A model generated the notes under the pieces. That model did not search any database. It had not been told where the DNA came from and was given only the letters and a program-made list of their open reading frames with translations. Shown piece by piece: positions 41,300 to 50,544 of a stretch of DNA of 64,000 bases. A program made the translations under genes and the position numbers. Position 1 is the first letter of the stretch. Each line of letters starts with the position of its first letter. This stretch comes from Bacillus cereus group sp. RP43 (GTDB lineage: Bacteria > Bacillota > Bacilli > Bacillales > Bacillaceae_G), in assembly GCF_040459645.1 (NCBI RefSeq), contig NZ_JARVHQ010000001.1:4340001-4404000 (forward strand), in the 5' to 3' direction.

Positions 41300-42388
41300 T
41301 TATTTCTTTAGTGTAAATCCAAACTTATCCCAGGCTTGTAAATAATCTAATAAGAAAATTTCTTCCTCTATAACTCGGCCAACTACATTTGTTTTCCCCG
41401 TATTCACCATATCTTTTAAGGCAAGTTGTAATTCACCTTTATATTGACCGTATTGTTCATTATCAATTAAGATATCGCCTCGTTTAATTTCACGCGTATT
41501 ATGAGGTTTGAACTCTTCTTTTTTATATTTCACACGACTTTGTGTAGAACGAATCATATATTCAGATACATCTCCGCGATAAAAATGCGGTTCGTCTAAC
41601 ACAATAATTCTTTCTAACTCTGTTGTTGTTTCATAAATTTCTATATCAAAAGTTTGCTTGTCTTTATTTAACTCACCAAGCGCCTCTAATTCTTCTTCTG
41701 AAGCATAAGCATTCGCAATGATAACATCATCAATTAATTCTGTTGCAAACAAATGCTTCGCTTGTGTTGTCATTGGCAATTCACGATGCTGCTCGAGCGT
41801 ACATAATCCTTCTGTTACTGGCCAAGGCCCATATGTTGCATCGAATGATGAAATAAAAGCAGCTGTTCTCATACCGTAATCTTTAAATTGTTTCGAGCAT
41901 TTAATGAAATGATCATATGATAATCCTGAATAACGGTGTGGATAGAAGTTATGACAGCCAATTAAATTTTCACGATTTGGTCTATGACTCATAATATTAT
42001 CTACATACTTCGTACCGTTGCTCATATTAATCTCAATTTTCAAACCGTACGGATTGTACGTCATAATCGATTCTTCTAATCCTGAGAAACCAACATCTAA
42101 ACGAATACCGTAAGCACCTAGTTCATGGAAGAATGATAAATCATTATAAGAAATACCTAGTTGTTCAAAAACAGACGGACTAATATCAACCAATACTTGG
42201 AACCCTAATGCATTCGCATGAGAAATTGTTTCTTTAAACTCTTCTATAATTTTCTCTTTTTCGCCATCTACAGATAATAAGCATGTGAATACACGTGTAA
42301 ATCCGTATTTACTTGCTAATGTTAAATACTCTTTATCTTTCTCTACTGTCGAATGTTCTGGATAAATAGAAATACCTAATCGTCTCAT
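41300..42388 (-). CDS. DUF871 (MupG-family) protein, PTS-linked paralogue B
   Basis: A 362-residue paralogue of the protein at 35747 (shared LGISIYPEHSTVEKDKEYL, CLLSVDGEKEKIIEEFKE, CHNFYPHRYSGLSYDHF). It has its own transcription unit, upstream of the PRD regulator. A cre-like palindrome lies 27 bp before the start, indicating catabolite control. It is probably a cytoplasmic 6-phospho-disaccharide hydrolase for the adjacent PTS. Whether it differs from paralogue A in specificity or forms an oligomer with it is not known. Confidence 0.8.
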   Translation of the reverse strand: MRRLGISIYPEHSTVEKDKEYLTLASKYGFTRVFTCLLSVDGEKEKIIEEFKETISHANALGFQVLVDISPSVFEQLGISYNDLSFFHELGAYGIRLDVGFSGLEESIMTYNPYGLKIEINMSNGTKYVDNIMSHRPNRENLIGCHNFYPHRYSGLSYDHFIKCSKQFKDYGMRTAAFISSFDATYGPWPVTEGLCTLEQHRELPMTTQAKHLFATELIDDVIIANAYASEEELEALGELNKDKQTFDIEIYETTTELERIIVLDEPHFYRGDVSEYMIRSTQSRVKYKKEEFKPHNTREIKRGDILIDNEQYGQYKGELQLALKDMVNTGKTNVVGRVIEEEIFLLDYLQAWDKFGFTLKK

Positions 42389-42414
42389 ATGTACACGCCT
42401 CTTTCTTCATCATA

Positions 42415-42430
42415 TTGAAAACCTTTTCAA
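42415..42430. promoter_or_regulatory. cre-like palindrome before DUF871 paralogue B
   Basis: TTGAAAACCTTTTCAA is a perfect palindrome differing from the cre consensus only at the central CG (CC here). Confidence 0.55.
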
Positions 42431-42680
42431 ATATATGTAGTGAAAAAAGCATATATCCCCTTCTCATCCACTACGTTTTGAATCCGCTTTCTAAAAAAAA
42501 ACAATTTCTATCATTCATCACAACTACTAGTCTATACATCTATACTTTACATCTTTTTTTCATAGTTGTGTAGCCTTTACACAAATTTGTCAGTTTTTCC
42601 GCCTCGAAAATTGTTATGCGTTTTCAAGGCACCTTCCTTGACTCTTACATTGACCAATACATATACTCGAAAGAAAAGAG
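42431..42680. other. Divergent intergenic region
   Basis: No gene is seen. A further cre-like sequence (TGTTATGCGTTTTCA, 42612-42626) resembles the site at 39132 in inverted orientation. The promoter of the DUF871 gene must lie here on the minus strand. Confidence 0.3.
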
Positions 42681-42836
42681 ATAAAGTGAAACTTTAATCA
42701 GTGGGGTTTTGTTCATCCCCCACTGATTATTAGCCTTCACCAATCGGGCGTTTACGGGCAGCAGGGCTTCCACCTAACTTCTTTGCTCCAGCCGGATTTT
42801 GATGTGGGAGTTTTACTGCCCGCGAATAGCGGGAAA
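42681..42836 (-). repeat. bcr1 repeat, full-length copy (inverted)
   Basis: It starts ATAAAGTGAAACTTTAATCAG, with the GTGGGG/CCCCCAC hairpin, CACCAATCGGGCGTTTACGGGCAG, the CCACCTAAC..GATGTGGGAG hairpin and ends TACTGCCCGCGAATAGCGGG. It sits in the 5' untranslated region of the MFS gene, ending 8 bp before its ribosome site. Confidence 0.87.
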
Positions 42837-42858
42837 ATTTTATATAGGGGATGAATAT

Positions 42859-44061
42859 ATGGGAGAGGCAATACTCGTAAAACGAGAACCGTTATGGACA
42901 AAAGAGTTTTTTGCGCTAATTCTAGCAAACTTATGTATGTTTTTAGGATTTCAAATGTTAATTCCTACTTTACCTGTTTATGTGAAAGAAATTGGTGGCA
43001 CAAGTTCCAATATCGGATTTGTTGTCGGTATGTTTACCGTTGCTGCACTTTTTGTTAGACCGCTAACTGGAAATGCATTGCAAAAATTCAACAAAAAAAT
43101 CATTTTAATGATCGGTACTGCTATTTGTTTACTCGCTATGGGCAGTTATCTTTTCGCTTCAACCGTTTTCCTATTGCTTGCCGTTCGAATTTTACACGGA
43201 GCTGGTTTTGGTATTACAACGACTACATACGGTACTGTCGTTTCAGATTTAATTCCGCAAGCTCGCCGCGGTGAAGGCATGGGGTATTTCGGTCTTTCTG
43301 GAACTATAGCCATGGCGCTCGGTCCACTGATCGGACTTTGGCTTATGCAAACATATAACTTCACGATTCTTTTTTTATGTGCACTTTCATGTACAATTGT
43401 TTCCTTAGTATTAACGAAACTACTTCAAATCAAAAAATCGCCGCAACCACCACAGCAAACATCTGGTACCTTTCTCGATGGATTTATTGAGCGTAAAGCT
43501 TTACTTCCTTCATTATTAATATTATGTATTACATTAATGTACGGAGGAATCGGGAGCTTTATTACATTATTTGCTACAGAAGTCGGGATTACTGATATCA
43601 GTCTCTTCTTTTTATTTAATGCACTTGCAATCGCTGTAACCCGCCCGTTTTCCGGAAGATTATATGATGCGAAAGGCCATACATTCGTCATCATTCCAGG
43701 AGTTATTATTACGTTTACAGGTATTATTTTGCTGTCATATACAACTACAATTCCGAGCTTAATTATTGCCGCAGCGTGCTACGGCAGTGGTTTCGGAGCA
43801 ATTCAACCGGCACTACAAGCATGGATGATTGACCGAGTAGCATCGCACCGGAGAGGAGTAGCAACAGCAACATTCTTCTCAGCATTTGATCTTGGAATTG
43901 GTGCTGGAGCGATTATTTTTGGATTCATTGCACACTTTACCAACTATGCAACTGTATATCGTTATTCCTCTCTATTACTTATTGCCTTCCTGTTCATTTA
44001 CATTACAAGCTTACGGAAACAAAAACAGAAAGATAAAATAAACGAAAAAGCCGTTGGGTAA
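42859..44061 (+). CDS. MFS transporter
   Basis: A 400-residue, 12-helix major facilitator (YwoG/YfnC-like). Loop 2-3 is RPLTGNALQKFNKK, a degenerate motif A, and helix 5 holds GYFGLSGTIAMALGPLIGLWL. It is probably an exporter of an unknown compound. The longest frame begins inside the bcr1 repeat; the ATG at 42859 after AGGGG is the natural start. The full bcr1 copy directly upstream means the messenger leader contains or is driven past that structure. Confidence 0.85.
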   Translation: MGEAILVKREPLWTKEFFALILANLCMFLGFQMLIPTLPVYVKEIGGTSSNIGFVVGMFTVAALFVRPLTGNALQKFNKKIILMIGTAICLLAMGSYLFASTVFLLLAVRILHGAGFGITTTTYGTVVSDLIPQARRGEGMGYFGLSGTIAMALGPLIGLWLMQTYNFTILFLCALSCTIVSLVLTKLLQIKKSPQPPQQTSGTFLDGFIERKALLPSLLILCITLMYGGIGSFITLFATEVGITDISLFFLFNALAIAVTRPFSGRLYDAKGHTFVIIPGVIITFTGIILLSYTTTIPSLIIAAACYGSGFGAIQPALQAWMIDRVASHRRGVATATFFSAFDLGIGAGAIIFGFIAHFTNYATVYRYSSLLLIAFLFIYITSLRKQKQKDKINEKAVG

Positions 44062-44116
44062 TGTTAACTCGCTCCATTTCAAAGTACTTACACTAAAAAA
44101 ATTATATATACACAAA

Positions 44117-44163
44117 TGCAAAAAAGCAGTGGATTCCAAAAAAATCGCACTGCTTTTTGCATT
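44117..44163 (+). terminator. Terminator after MFS gene
   Basis: The arms ATGCAAAAAAGCAGT and ACTGCTTTTTGCAT enclose a 16-nt A-rich loop. Confidence 0.75.
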
Positions 44164-44245
44164 GTATTGAAAGGTGAACCGCTGTTCTATTTATTCATGT
44201 TGTTCGTATGATATTAATATATAGAACGAATTGGAGGAAACATTA

Positions 44246-45235
44246 ATGAAAGCAATATTGTATACAAAATATGGTCCCCCCGACGTACTTCAATTGAAAG
44301 AAGTTGAAAAACCTACACCTAAAGACAATGAAATACTAATAAAAATTAATGCGACAACCGTAACAGCAGGAGATATTCGTTCAAGAAGTTTTACGGTTCC
44401 CCCTTCGGTTTGGCTACCCGCTCGAATTGCACTTGGCTTTAAACAACCGAAAAAACAAATACTTGGAATGGAATTGGCTGGTGAAGTTGAATCAGTAGGA
44501 AAAGACGTTACGCGTTTTAAAGCAGGAGATCAAGTTTTTGCTGCTACCCAAGCAAATTTCGGTTCTTATGCTGAGTACATTTGTATACCTGAAGATGGAC
44601 CAGTATGCATGAAGCCCTCCAATATAACCTATGAAGAATCCGCAGCCATTCCAATTGGGGCACGTACAGCCTTATTTTTCCTACAGAAAGCCAACGTTCG
44701 AAGCGGCCAAAACATTCTTATTTACGGAGCTTCTGGAAGTGTCGGAAGTTATGCAGTGCAAATTTCCAAGTATTTCGGCGCAAAAGTTACAGGGGTGTGC
44801 AGTAGCTCAAATTTAGAATTAGTAAAGTCCCTAGGAGCTGACGAAGTAATTGATTACACCGCAAGCGATTTTTCTACTATAGACGGAGCTTATGATGTTA
44901 TCTTTGAAGCGGTAAACAGGAGCTCCTTTTCAGAGTGTATTAAAATGTTAAAGGAAGATGGTACCTATATAAATATCGTTGAACCGTTACCAAGTGCTCA
45001 AATGCTCTGGACTAAATTGACAAGTCGCATGAAACTCATATTAAGTCAAAACGCACCTGAAACTTCCGAAGCATTAAATTTCCTTAAAGAACTTGTTGAG
45101 AACGGTAAAATAAAAGTGGTCATTGATAGGCAATACACTTTTGAAGAAATTATTGAAGCTCACATATATGTTGAAAAAGGACATAAGAAGGGAAATGTCG
45201 TCATAACTATGGAGCATAATGACGATTCTAAATAA
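44246..45235 (+). CDS. MDR-family NAD(P)H oxidoreductase (quinone reductase-like)
   Basis: A 329-residue medium-chain dehydrogenase/reductase without structural or catalytic zinc ligands. The N-terminal GroES-like domain (KYGPPDVLQLKEVEKPTP, GMELAGEVESVGKDV) and Rossmann domain (IYGASGSVGSYAVQISKYFG) are clear. It likely reduces quinones or enones with NADPH. The ATG is placed after GGAGGA; a TTG five codons earlier is less likely. Monocistronic. Confidence 0.85.
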   Translation: MKAILYTKYGPPDVLQLKEVEKPTPKDNEILIKINATTVTAGDIRSRSFTVPPSVWLPARIALGFKQPKKQILGMELAGEVESVGKDVTRFKAGDQVFAATQANFGSYAEYICIPEDGPVCMKPSNITYEESAAIPIGARTALFFLQKANVRSGQNILIYGASGSVGSYAVQISKYFGAKVTGVCSSSNLELVKSLGADEVIDYTASDFSTIDGAYDVIFEAVNRSSFSECIKMLKEDGTYINIVEPLPSAQMLWTKLTSRMKLILSQNAPETSEALNFLKELVENGKIKVVIDRQYTFEEIIEAHIYVEKGHKKGNVVITMEHNDDSK

Positions 45236-45300
45236 AGAAAAAACATTTTGCATAATTGTTAAAATGCAAAGCACCGAAAGTTTTTAACATAAAAAAGCAG

Positions 45301-45333
45301 AGCAAATTCATATGCGAATTGCTCTTTTTTTTA
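45301..45333 (+). terminator. Terminator after the oxidoreductase gene
   Basis: GAGCAAATTC and GAATTGCTC form an imperfect stem followed by nine T. Confidence 0.75.
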
Positions 45334-45637
45334 TTGTTGCAACCACTTCAAAAAAGACAGTTTAAAATAATTCAATCGTTTTTCACTTCCATTTATTATA
45401 TTCATTTCAAATCTCCCATTTCCCCTACATATTTTTCTAACTTCAATCAAAAAATATGTAAAGAGCCATTATAAATAAATTGAAACTTTACTTAGCACAC
45501 CTAATTTATCTCGCTATTTTTATTATCCGAAAATAATGTAATAAGTGTGACTTCTTTACAAAAAACACTATTTACAAAAGAATAAAGCCAATTAAATACA
45601 GCTGTTTCTTTAAAGAATTGTAAACTTTTCACCCCTT

Positions 45638-45654
45638 TGTAAATTTAGTGTAAA
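45638..45654. promoter_or_regulatory. Possible Pho box before the Na/Pi symporter gene
   Basis: TGTAAA-TTTAG-TGTAAA is a tandem hexamer pair with 11-bp period (TTTACA repeats on the minus strand), like B. subtilis PhoP sites. It lies about 80-95 bp before the start codon. Confidence 0.4.
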
Positions 45655-45733
45655 TTTTACTGATAAATCATTTACAGTGACTCAAGGTTCAGTTAATAAT
45701 TACATCGTACATGAAATTTAAGGAGTGGAATGC

Positions 45734-47389
45734 GTGGAATATAATGTTCAAGAAATGATCTTCCAGTTCATTGGTGGATTAGGTATTTTCTTATTCGGGA
45801 TTAAATACATGGGCGATGGACTGCAACAAGCAGCTGGAGATCGTCTTCGCGATATTTTAGATCGTTTTACAACGAACCCACTTATGGGTGTACTAGCAGG
45901 TATGTTAGTTACTGTATTAATTCAATCAAGTTCAGGAACAACCGCTTTAACAGTTGGACTTGTAAGTGCCGGATTTATGACATTAAGACAAGCAATTGGT
46001 GTTATTATGGGTGCGAACATCGGTACGACAGTTACTGCATTTATTATCGGAATTAAAATCGGAGAATACGCTCTCCCAGTTATGGCAGTTGGAGCGATTT
46101 TACTATTCTTCTTTAAAAATAAAAAAGTACATTCTGTAGGTCAAGTTGTATTCGGTTTTGGTATGTTATTCTTCGGTTTAGAATTAATGAGCGCAGGTAT
46201 GAAACCTCTTCGTTCATTAGAGTCATTCCAAGATTTAATGATTAGCATGAGTGATAATCCAATTTTAGGAATTATTGTCGGTACAGTCTTCACTTTAATT
46301 GTACAAAGCTCAAGCGCAACAATCGGTATTTTACAAGAATTATTCGGTCAAGGTGCAATCGATTTACAAGCTGCCCTTCCTGTATTATTCGGTGATAACA
46401 TCGGTACGACAATTACAGCAGTATTAGCAGCAATCGGTACTTCAATTGCAGCAAGACGTGCAGCATTAGTTCACGTTATCTTTAATATTATCGGTACCAT
46501 TATCTTTACGATTATATTGATACCATTTACAAATTTAATTCAATATTTCCAAACATCATTAAACTTGAATCCAGAAATGACAATTGCATTTGCACATGGA
46601 ACATTTAACGTAACGAATACAATCATTCAGTTCCCATTCATTGCAGTATTAGCCTGGATTGTAACAAAAATTATTCGTGGTGAAGATGCATCTATTAACT
46701 TCAAACCACAACATTTAAATCCAATCTTTATTGAACAATCTCCAGCTATTGCTTTAACAGAAGCTCAAAAAGAGATTATCCGTATGGCGGAGTTTTCATT
46801 AGATGGATTAAAAGAAGCAAACCAATTTTTAAATACACAAGACAAAAAACACGCTAATATGGCTACTCAATTAGAAGGAGCTATTAACAATTTAGATAAA
46901 AAAATTACCGAGTATTTAGTTTTACTATCAGAAAAACCACTTTCATCAGCAGATTCTGAGAAGCATTCTGTTTTAGCTGGTGTTGTTGGAGATATTGAAC
47001 GTGTCGGTGATCATGTAGAAAACCTTGTAGAACTTGTAGATTTCCAAATTTCAAACCGCGTTTCACTATCAGACGACGCACTAACTGAATTAAATGAAAT
47101 GCTTGAATTAACAATTTCAACATTACAAGATGCAATCAATGCTTTAACAAACTTTGACACTGAACTAGCTCAAACTGTTATTGCGAAAGAACGTAAAATT
47201 GACCAAATGGAACGCGTTCTTCGCAAACGTCACGTAATACGTCTAAACGAACGTAGCTGTTCAGGCGATGCAAGTATCATCTTCGTTGATATGGTAAGTA
47301 ACTTAGAGCGTATCGGTGATCACGCTGTAAATATTGCTGATGGTGTTTTAGGAGAACAAGGAAAAGTAAATTTAAAACAATCATTATAA
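45734..47389 (+). CDS. Na+/phosphate cotransporter with PhoU domain (NptA-like)
   Basis: A 551-residue protein. Two Na/Pi-cotransporter repeats (~1-140 and ~155-310) each carry the QSSS signature (IQSSSGTTALTVG; VQSSSATIGILQ). A cytoplasmic PhoU-like helical domain (~350-540; ERVGDHVENL, ERIGDHAVNIADG) follows. It imports phosphate or balances it with sodium. GTG at 45734 is preferred because AGGAG is 8 nt upstream. Pho-box-like repeats upstream fit phosphate control. Confidence 0.88.
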   Translation: MEYNVQEMIFQFIGGLGIFLFGIKYMGDGLQQAAGDRLRDILDRFTTNPLMGVLAGMLVTVLIQSSSGTTALTVGLVSAGFMTLRQAIGVIMGANIGTTVTAFIIGIKIGEYALPVMAVGAILLFFFKNKKVHSVGQVVFGFGMLFFGLELMSAGMKPLRSLESFQDLMISMSDNPILGIIVGTVFTLIVQSSSATIGILQELFGQGAIDLQAALPVLFGDNIGTTITAVLAAIGTSIAARRAALVHVIFNIIGTIIFTIILIPFTNLIQYFQTSLNLNPEMTIAFAHGTFNVTNTIIQFPFIAVLAWIVTKIIRGEDASINFKPQHLNPIFIEQSPAIALTEAQKEIIRMAEFSLDGLKEANQFLNTQDKKHANMATQLEGAINNLDKKITEYLVLLSEKPLSSADSEKHSVLAGVVGDIERVGDHVENLVELVDFQISNRVSLSDDALTELNEMLELTISTLQDAINALTNFDTELAQTVIAKERKIDQMERVLRKRHVIRLNERSCSGDASIIFVDMVSNLERIGDHAVNIADGVLGEQGKVNLKQSL

Positions 47390-47392
47390 TAG

Positions 47393-47426
47393 AAAAGAGA
47401 CGCTAATTTGAGCGTCTCTTTTTTCA
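47393..47426. terminator. Bidirectional terminator
   Basis: The stem AAAAGAGACGCT/GAGCGTCTCTTTT (nearly perfect) lies between convergent genes. Confidence 0.85.
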
Positions 47427-48422
47427 TTTCACCTTTACAACCGTTCTTCCTTTTAACTTTCCTTGCAGTATAAGTGTAAACTTCTCATCTAATTCTTTTA
47501 ATGTACATTCTTCTGTATAAGATAATAGCTCTGAATTTTTCCACTCACCGGCTAGCAATGCCCACACCTCTCTTCTCACATCTACTGGACATTGAACTGA
47601 ATCTATTCCTAAAAGGCTAATCCCTCGTAATATGAATGGGTATACAGTTGTATTCAATTCATGCCCTGCTACGTTACCACACGTTGTTACACAACCTCCA
47701 TACTTAACTACCTTTAAAGAACTTTCTAACACGTTTCCGCCTACAGTATCGACAACCCCAGCGTATATTCCTTTAAGTATCGGTCTTCCTGATTCATCAC
47801 TCAACTCCGCGCGGTGAATCATCTTTTTTGCACCTAAACGTAGTAGCATCTCTTTCTCTTCCATTTTCCCTGTTGCCCCTACTACGCTATATCCTAGCTT
47901 TCCTAAAATACTAACTGCTACACTGCCTACTCCGCCCGTAGCACCCGTTACTAAAACATCTCCCGTACTAGGCGTAATTCCTGCTCTAATGAGCTTATAT
48001 ACCGATAAGGCAGCTGTAAAACCTGCTGTCCCGTACATCATACTTTCCTTCAAAGACATTTCTTTTGGTAAAGGCGCCACCCAAGATGATGGCACGCGAA
48101 TATATTCTCCGAAACCACCAGAAGTATTCATACCTAAATCATACCCCGTTACAATAACTTGATCTCCTACCTTAAAGGAGTCACCTTCACTACTCACAAC
48201 TTCTCCTGCGGCATCGATTCCTGGCGTATGAGGATATGTTCTCGTAACACCTTTATTACCAGTGGCTGAAAGGGCATCTTTATAATTTAATGAAGAATAA
48301 TAAACACGTATTAATACGTCTCCTTCAGGTAAACTATTGACTTCTCTCTCAACAAGCTTTCTTTCAAATTGATTATTTTCTTTTTCGTTCACGACCATTG
48401 CTCGGAATGATGTATGATTCAT
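47424..48422 (-). CDS. YhdH/YhfP-family quinone/acryloyl-CoA reductase
   Basis: A 332-residue MDR protein of the YhdH/YhfP branch (YYSSLNYKDALSATGNKGVTRTYPHTPGIDAAGEV in its parts: SLNYKDALS, YPHTPGIDAAG; Rossmann TGATGGVGSVAV). E. coli AcuI/YhdH reduces acryloyl-CoA with NADPH. No zinc ligands are seen. The ATG used follows GATGGAGGAG; 30 upstream in-frame codons lack a ribosome site. Monocistronic. Confidence 0.87.
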   Translation of the reverse strand: MNHTSFRAMVVNEKENNQFERKLVEREVNSLPEGDVLIRVYYSSLNYKDALSATGNKGVTRTYPHTPGIDAAGEVVSSEGDSFKVGDQVIVTGYDLGMNTSGGFGEYIRVPSSWVAPLPKEMSLKESMMYGTAGFTAALSVYKLIRAGITPSTGDVLVTGATGGVGSVAVSILGKLGYSVVGATGKMEEKEMLLRLGAKKMIHRAELSDESGRPILKGIYAGVVDTVGGNVLESSLKVVKYGGCVTTCGNVAGHELNTTVYPFILRGISLLGIDSVQCPVDVRREVWALLAGEWKNSELLSYTEECTLKELDEKFTLILQGKLKGRTVVKVK

Positions 48423-48736
48423 TATGCTCTCTCCTCCATCCGTAAAATCTTTCTTTATTATATAAGAAGTACATATACAGCTAATCACATTTTCTTGGCT
48501 ATATTTCAACAAATCTTACTTCTCTATTACTTTCTCACAATACATATTTTCATTTCTACTAAAACACATTATACTTGTTCTACATCTTAAAAATAAAATA
48601 TAGAAAATCTGACTTTTTATAAATAAATTGAATTTTTACGAAATGTAAATGATTTGTAATGTTTTTTTTCGCTAAATTTCATTATAATAAGTGGATATGA
48701 GTGTCGTATTTCAATCCAAATGAAGGAGTACAAGAA
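48423..48736. other. Divergent intergenic region
   Basis: An AT-rich segment carrying the promoters of the reductase and LCP genes. Nothing more specific was recognised. Confidence 0.3.
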
Positions 48737-49951
48737 ATGGAGCAAAACCCATCTTTGCAAGAAAATACACGAACTAAACCGAAAAAAGGTAAGAAAAAAA
48801 CAAAAATTATTATAAGCGCTATTTTATTCTTTTTAATAGTAGGTGGCGGTTATACTTGGTTTTTAGTAAATAAAGCATCTTCTGCTGTTCGAAATGCCGC
48901 TCACGATTTAGCGCGCGGTGATAAATCTGATTTACGTGATAAAGCTGTAAAACCTATTACGAATAATGTATCTGTCTTAATTATGGGTGTTGATGAAAGT
49001 GATGTCCGCGGGAAAGAATATGGTGAAGCTATAAGAACGGATGCACTATTACTTGCAACTTTTAATAAAGATAGCAAAACTGTAAAGCTATTAAGTATTC
49101 CACGAGACACATATACTTATATTCCAGTGGAAAAGAAAAAAGATAAAATTACACACGCTCATGCATACGGTTCTACTAAAAACGGAAAAGATGGTGGACC
49201 ACAAGCAAGCATTGATGCAGTTGAAAAATTAACGAATGTTCCTGTCGATTACTTCGTAAAGTTTAACTTTAAATCATTTATGAAAATCGTTGATGATTTA
49301 GGTGGCATTGAAGTCGATGTTCCAGTTGAATTTACTGAACAAGATAGCAACGATAATGCTGATGCGATTCACCTGAAAAAAGGTGTTCAAAAGTTAAATA
49401 GTGAAGAAGCTCTTGCTCTTGCTAGAACACGACACGTTGATAGTGATGCGATGCGTGGTCAACGTCAGCAACTCGTTATCGAAGCCATTTTAAAGAAACT
49501 AACAAGCGTTGGATCCGTAACAAAAGTTGGTGACATCATTGATGATATTAACGGACAATTCGTTACAAACTTAACATTCGACGATATGCTTTCATTCTAT
49601 AAATATGGAGCAGATTCTTCAATTGAGAAATTACAAATTGAAGGTGAAGACTGTTACATGGCAAAAGGTGATGATACATGTAGTAAGTCAGCTGGTGGTG
49701 GCCGAACTTACTACTACAATCCAGATAAAAAAGAATTAGCTAATGTTACAAACGAACTTCGTACTCACCTTGGATTACCTGCATATACAAAATCTGATTC
49801 TGATTCTGATTCGAAAAAAACAAGCTCAGAGAAAACAAAAGAATCTAAGTCTGAAAATACGAGTGAACGCGAATCAAGTAACAATGAAACTCAAAATAAG
49901 AATAAAAATAACAGTGAAGATACAGAAACATCGTCTAATGACAATGAATAA
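48737..49951 (+). CDS. LytR-CpsA-Psr (LCP) family wall-polymer ligase
   Basis: A 404-residue protein with a cytoplasmic Lys-rich tail, one membrane helix (~27-48) and an extracellular LCP domain (~85-300). It shows the signature RTDALLLATFNKDSKTVKLLSIPRD in its parts (RTDALLL, LSIPRDT), plus KITHAHAYG, LARTRH and the Asp/Arg residues used for polyprenyl-pyrophosphate binding. It attaches teichoic-acid-type or other glycopolymers to peptidoglycan. The last ~60 residues are a low-complexity Ser/Lys/Glu/Asn tail. ATG is chosen 7 nt after GAAGGAG. Confidence 0.88.
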   Translation: MEQNPSLQENTRTKPKKGKKKTKIIISAILFFLIVGGGYTWFLVNKASSAVRNAAHDLARGDKSDLRDKAVKPITNNVSVLIMGVDESDVRGKEYGEAIRTDALLLATFNKDSKTVKLLSIPRDTYTYIPVEKKKDKITHAHAYGSTKNGKDGGPQASIDAVEKLTNVPVDYFVKFNFKSFMKIVDDLGGIEVDVPVEFTEQDSNDNADAIHLKKGVQKLNSEEALALARTRHVDSDAMRGQRQQLVIEAILKKLTSVGSVTKVGDIIDDINGQFVTNLTFDDMLSFYKYGADSSIEKLQIEGEDCYMAKGDDTCSKSAGGGRTYYYNPDKKELANVTNELRTHLGLPAYTKSDSDSDSKKTSSEKTKESKSENTSERESSNNETQNKNKNNSEDTETSSNDNE

Positions 49952-49954
49952 AGT

Positions 49955-49993
49955 GAAGCAGTGCTCTATGAAGGTAGAGCACTGCTTCTTTTT
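49955..49993 (+). terminator. Terminator of the LCP gene
   Basis: A 14-bp perfect stem GAAGCAGTGCTCTA/TAGAGCACTGCTTC followed by TTTTT. Confidence 0.88.
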
Positions 49994-50100
49994 AATGCTT
50001 TCAAAACAAAAAAATCAGAACTTTCCAACTATCTTTTTTAATATTTTTAAATTATAATAAATAATAGTAATCTATTCCAATTACCAGGGGGCTCATACAT

Positions 50101-50541
50101 ATGAAAGCTGCAGTAAAACATAACATTTCAGATTTTAAAGAGTACTTAAAATCAAACGATATATACATGGAAGAAAATATAGATGAAAATGATGGTTCGG
50201 TACATTTTTCAGTAGGGTTAGAAACAGAAGCTGGCGCAAAGATTCAACTTATCGCTGCTTTCCAAAGCGAACATCCTGCTGTGGATATATACTGCTTCAA
50301 TGTTGCTCTTGTACCTGATTCAACATCAAAAAATGACATTTTACATGTCATCAATGAATTAAACACATCTTATCGATTTGCAAAATTCACGTTAAACAAA
50401 CAAAATGCAATTGATATTTCAACATCTCTTGCATTCTCAGAACCAAACTTTAATCCCGCACTTGTCTTTGAACATACGAGAATGCTATATAAATTGGCAA
50501 ACGATGAATATAAAAACTTAATGAAAGTTATTTGGGCATAA
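50101..50541 (+). CDS. YbjN-domain protein
   Basis: A 146-residue alpha/beta protein resembling the YbjN/type-III-chaperone-like fold (VHFSVGLETEAGAKIQLIAAF; HVINELNTSYRFAKFTL). Such proteins are thought to bind partner proteins; no catalytic residues are expected. The nearest clear signal before the ATG is CAGGGGGC at 8-nt spacing. Monocistronic between two terminators. Confidence 0.7.
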   Translation: MKAAVKHNISDFKEYLKSNDIYMEENIDENDGSVHFSVGLETEAGAKIQLIAAFQSEHPAVDIYCFNVALVPDSTSKNDILHVINELNTSYRFAKFTLNKQNAIDISTSLAFSEPNFNPALVFEHTRMLYKLANDEYKNLMKVIWA

Positions 50542-50544
50542 AAT

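Larger units (their letters stand above)
45236..45733. other. Intergenic region with terminator and phosphate-type repeats
   Basis: No supported gene; a 72-codon frame at 45256 has no ribosome site. It holds a terminator (45301-45333) and TTTACA/TGTAAA hexamers at 45555, 45571, 45619, 45638, 45649 and 45671, described separately. Confidence 0.4.

Noticed and set aside
5608..42836. CRISPR array or insertion sequence as origin of the repeated elements
   Set aside because: Copies are dispersed singly, about 155 bp, non-coding and hairpin-rich, without spacers or a transposase.
45256..45474. 72-codon plus-strand frame after the oxidoreductase
   Set aside because: It spans a terminator hairpin, lacks a ribosome site and has AT-driven composition.
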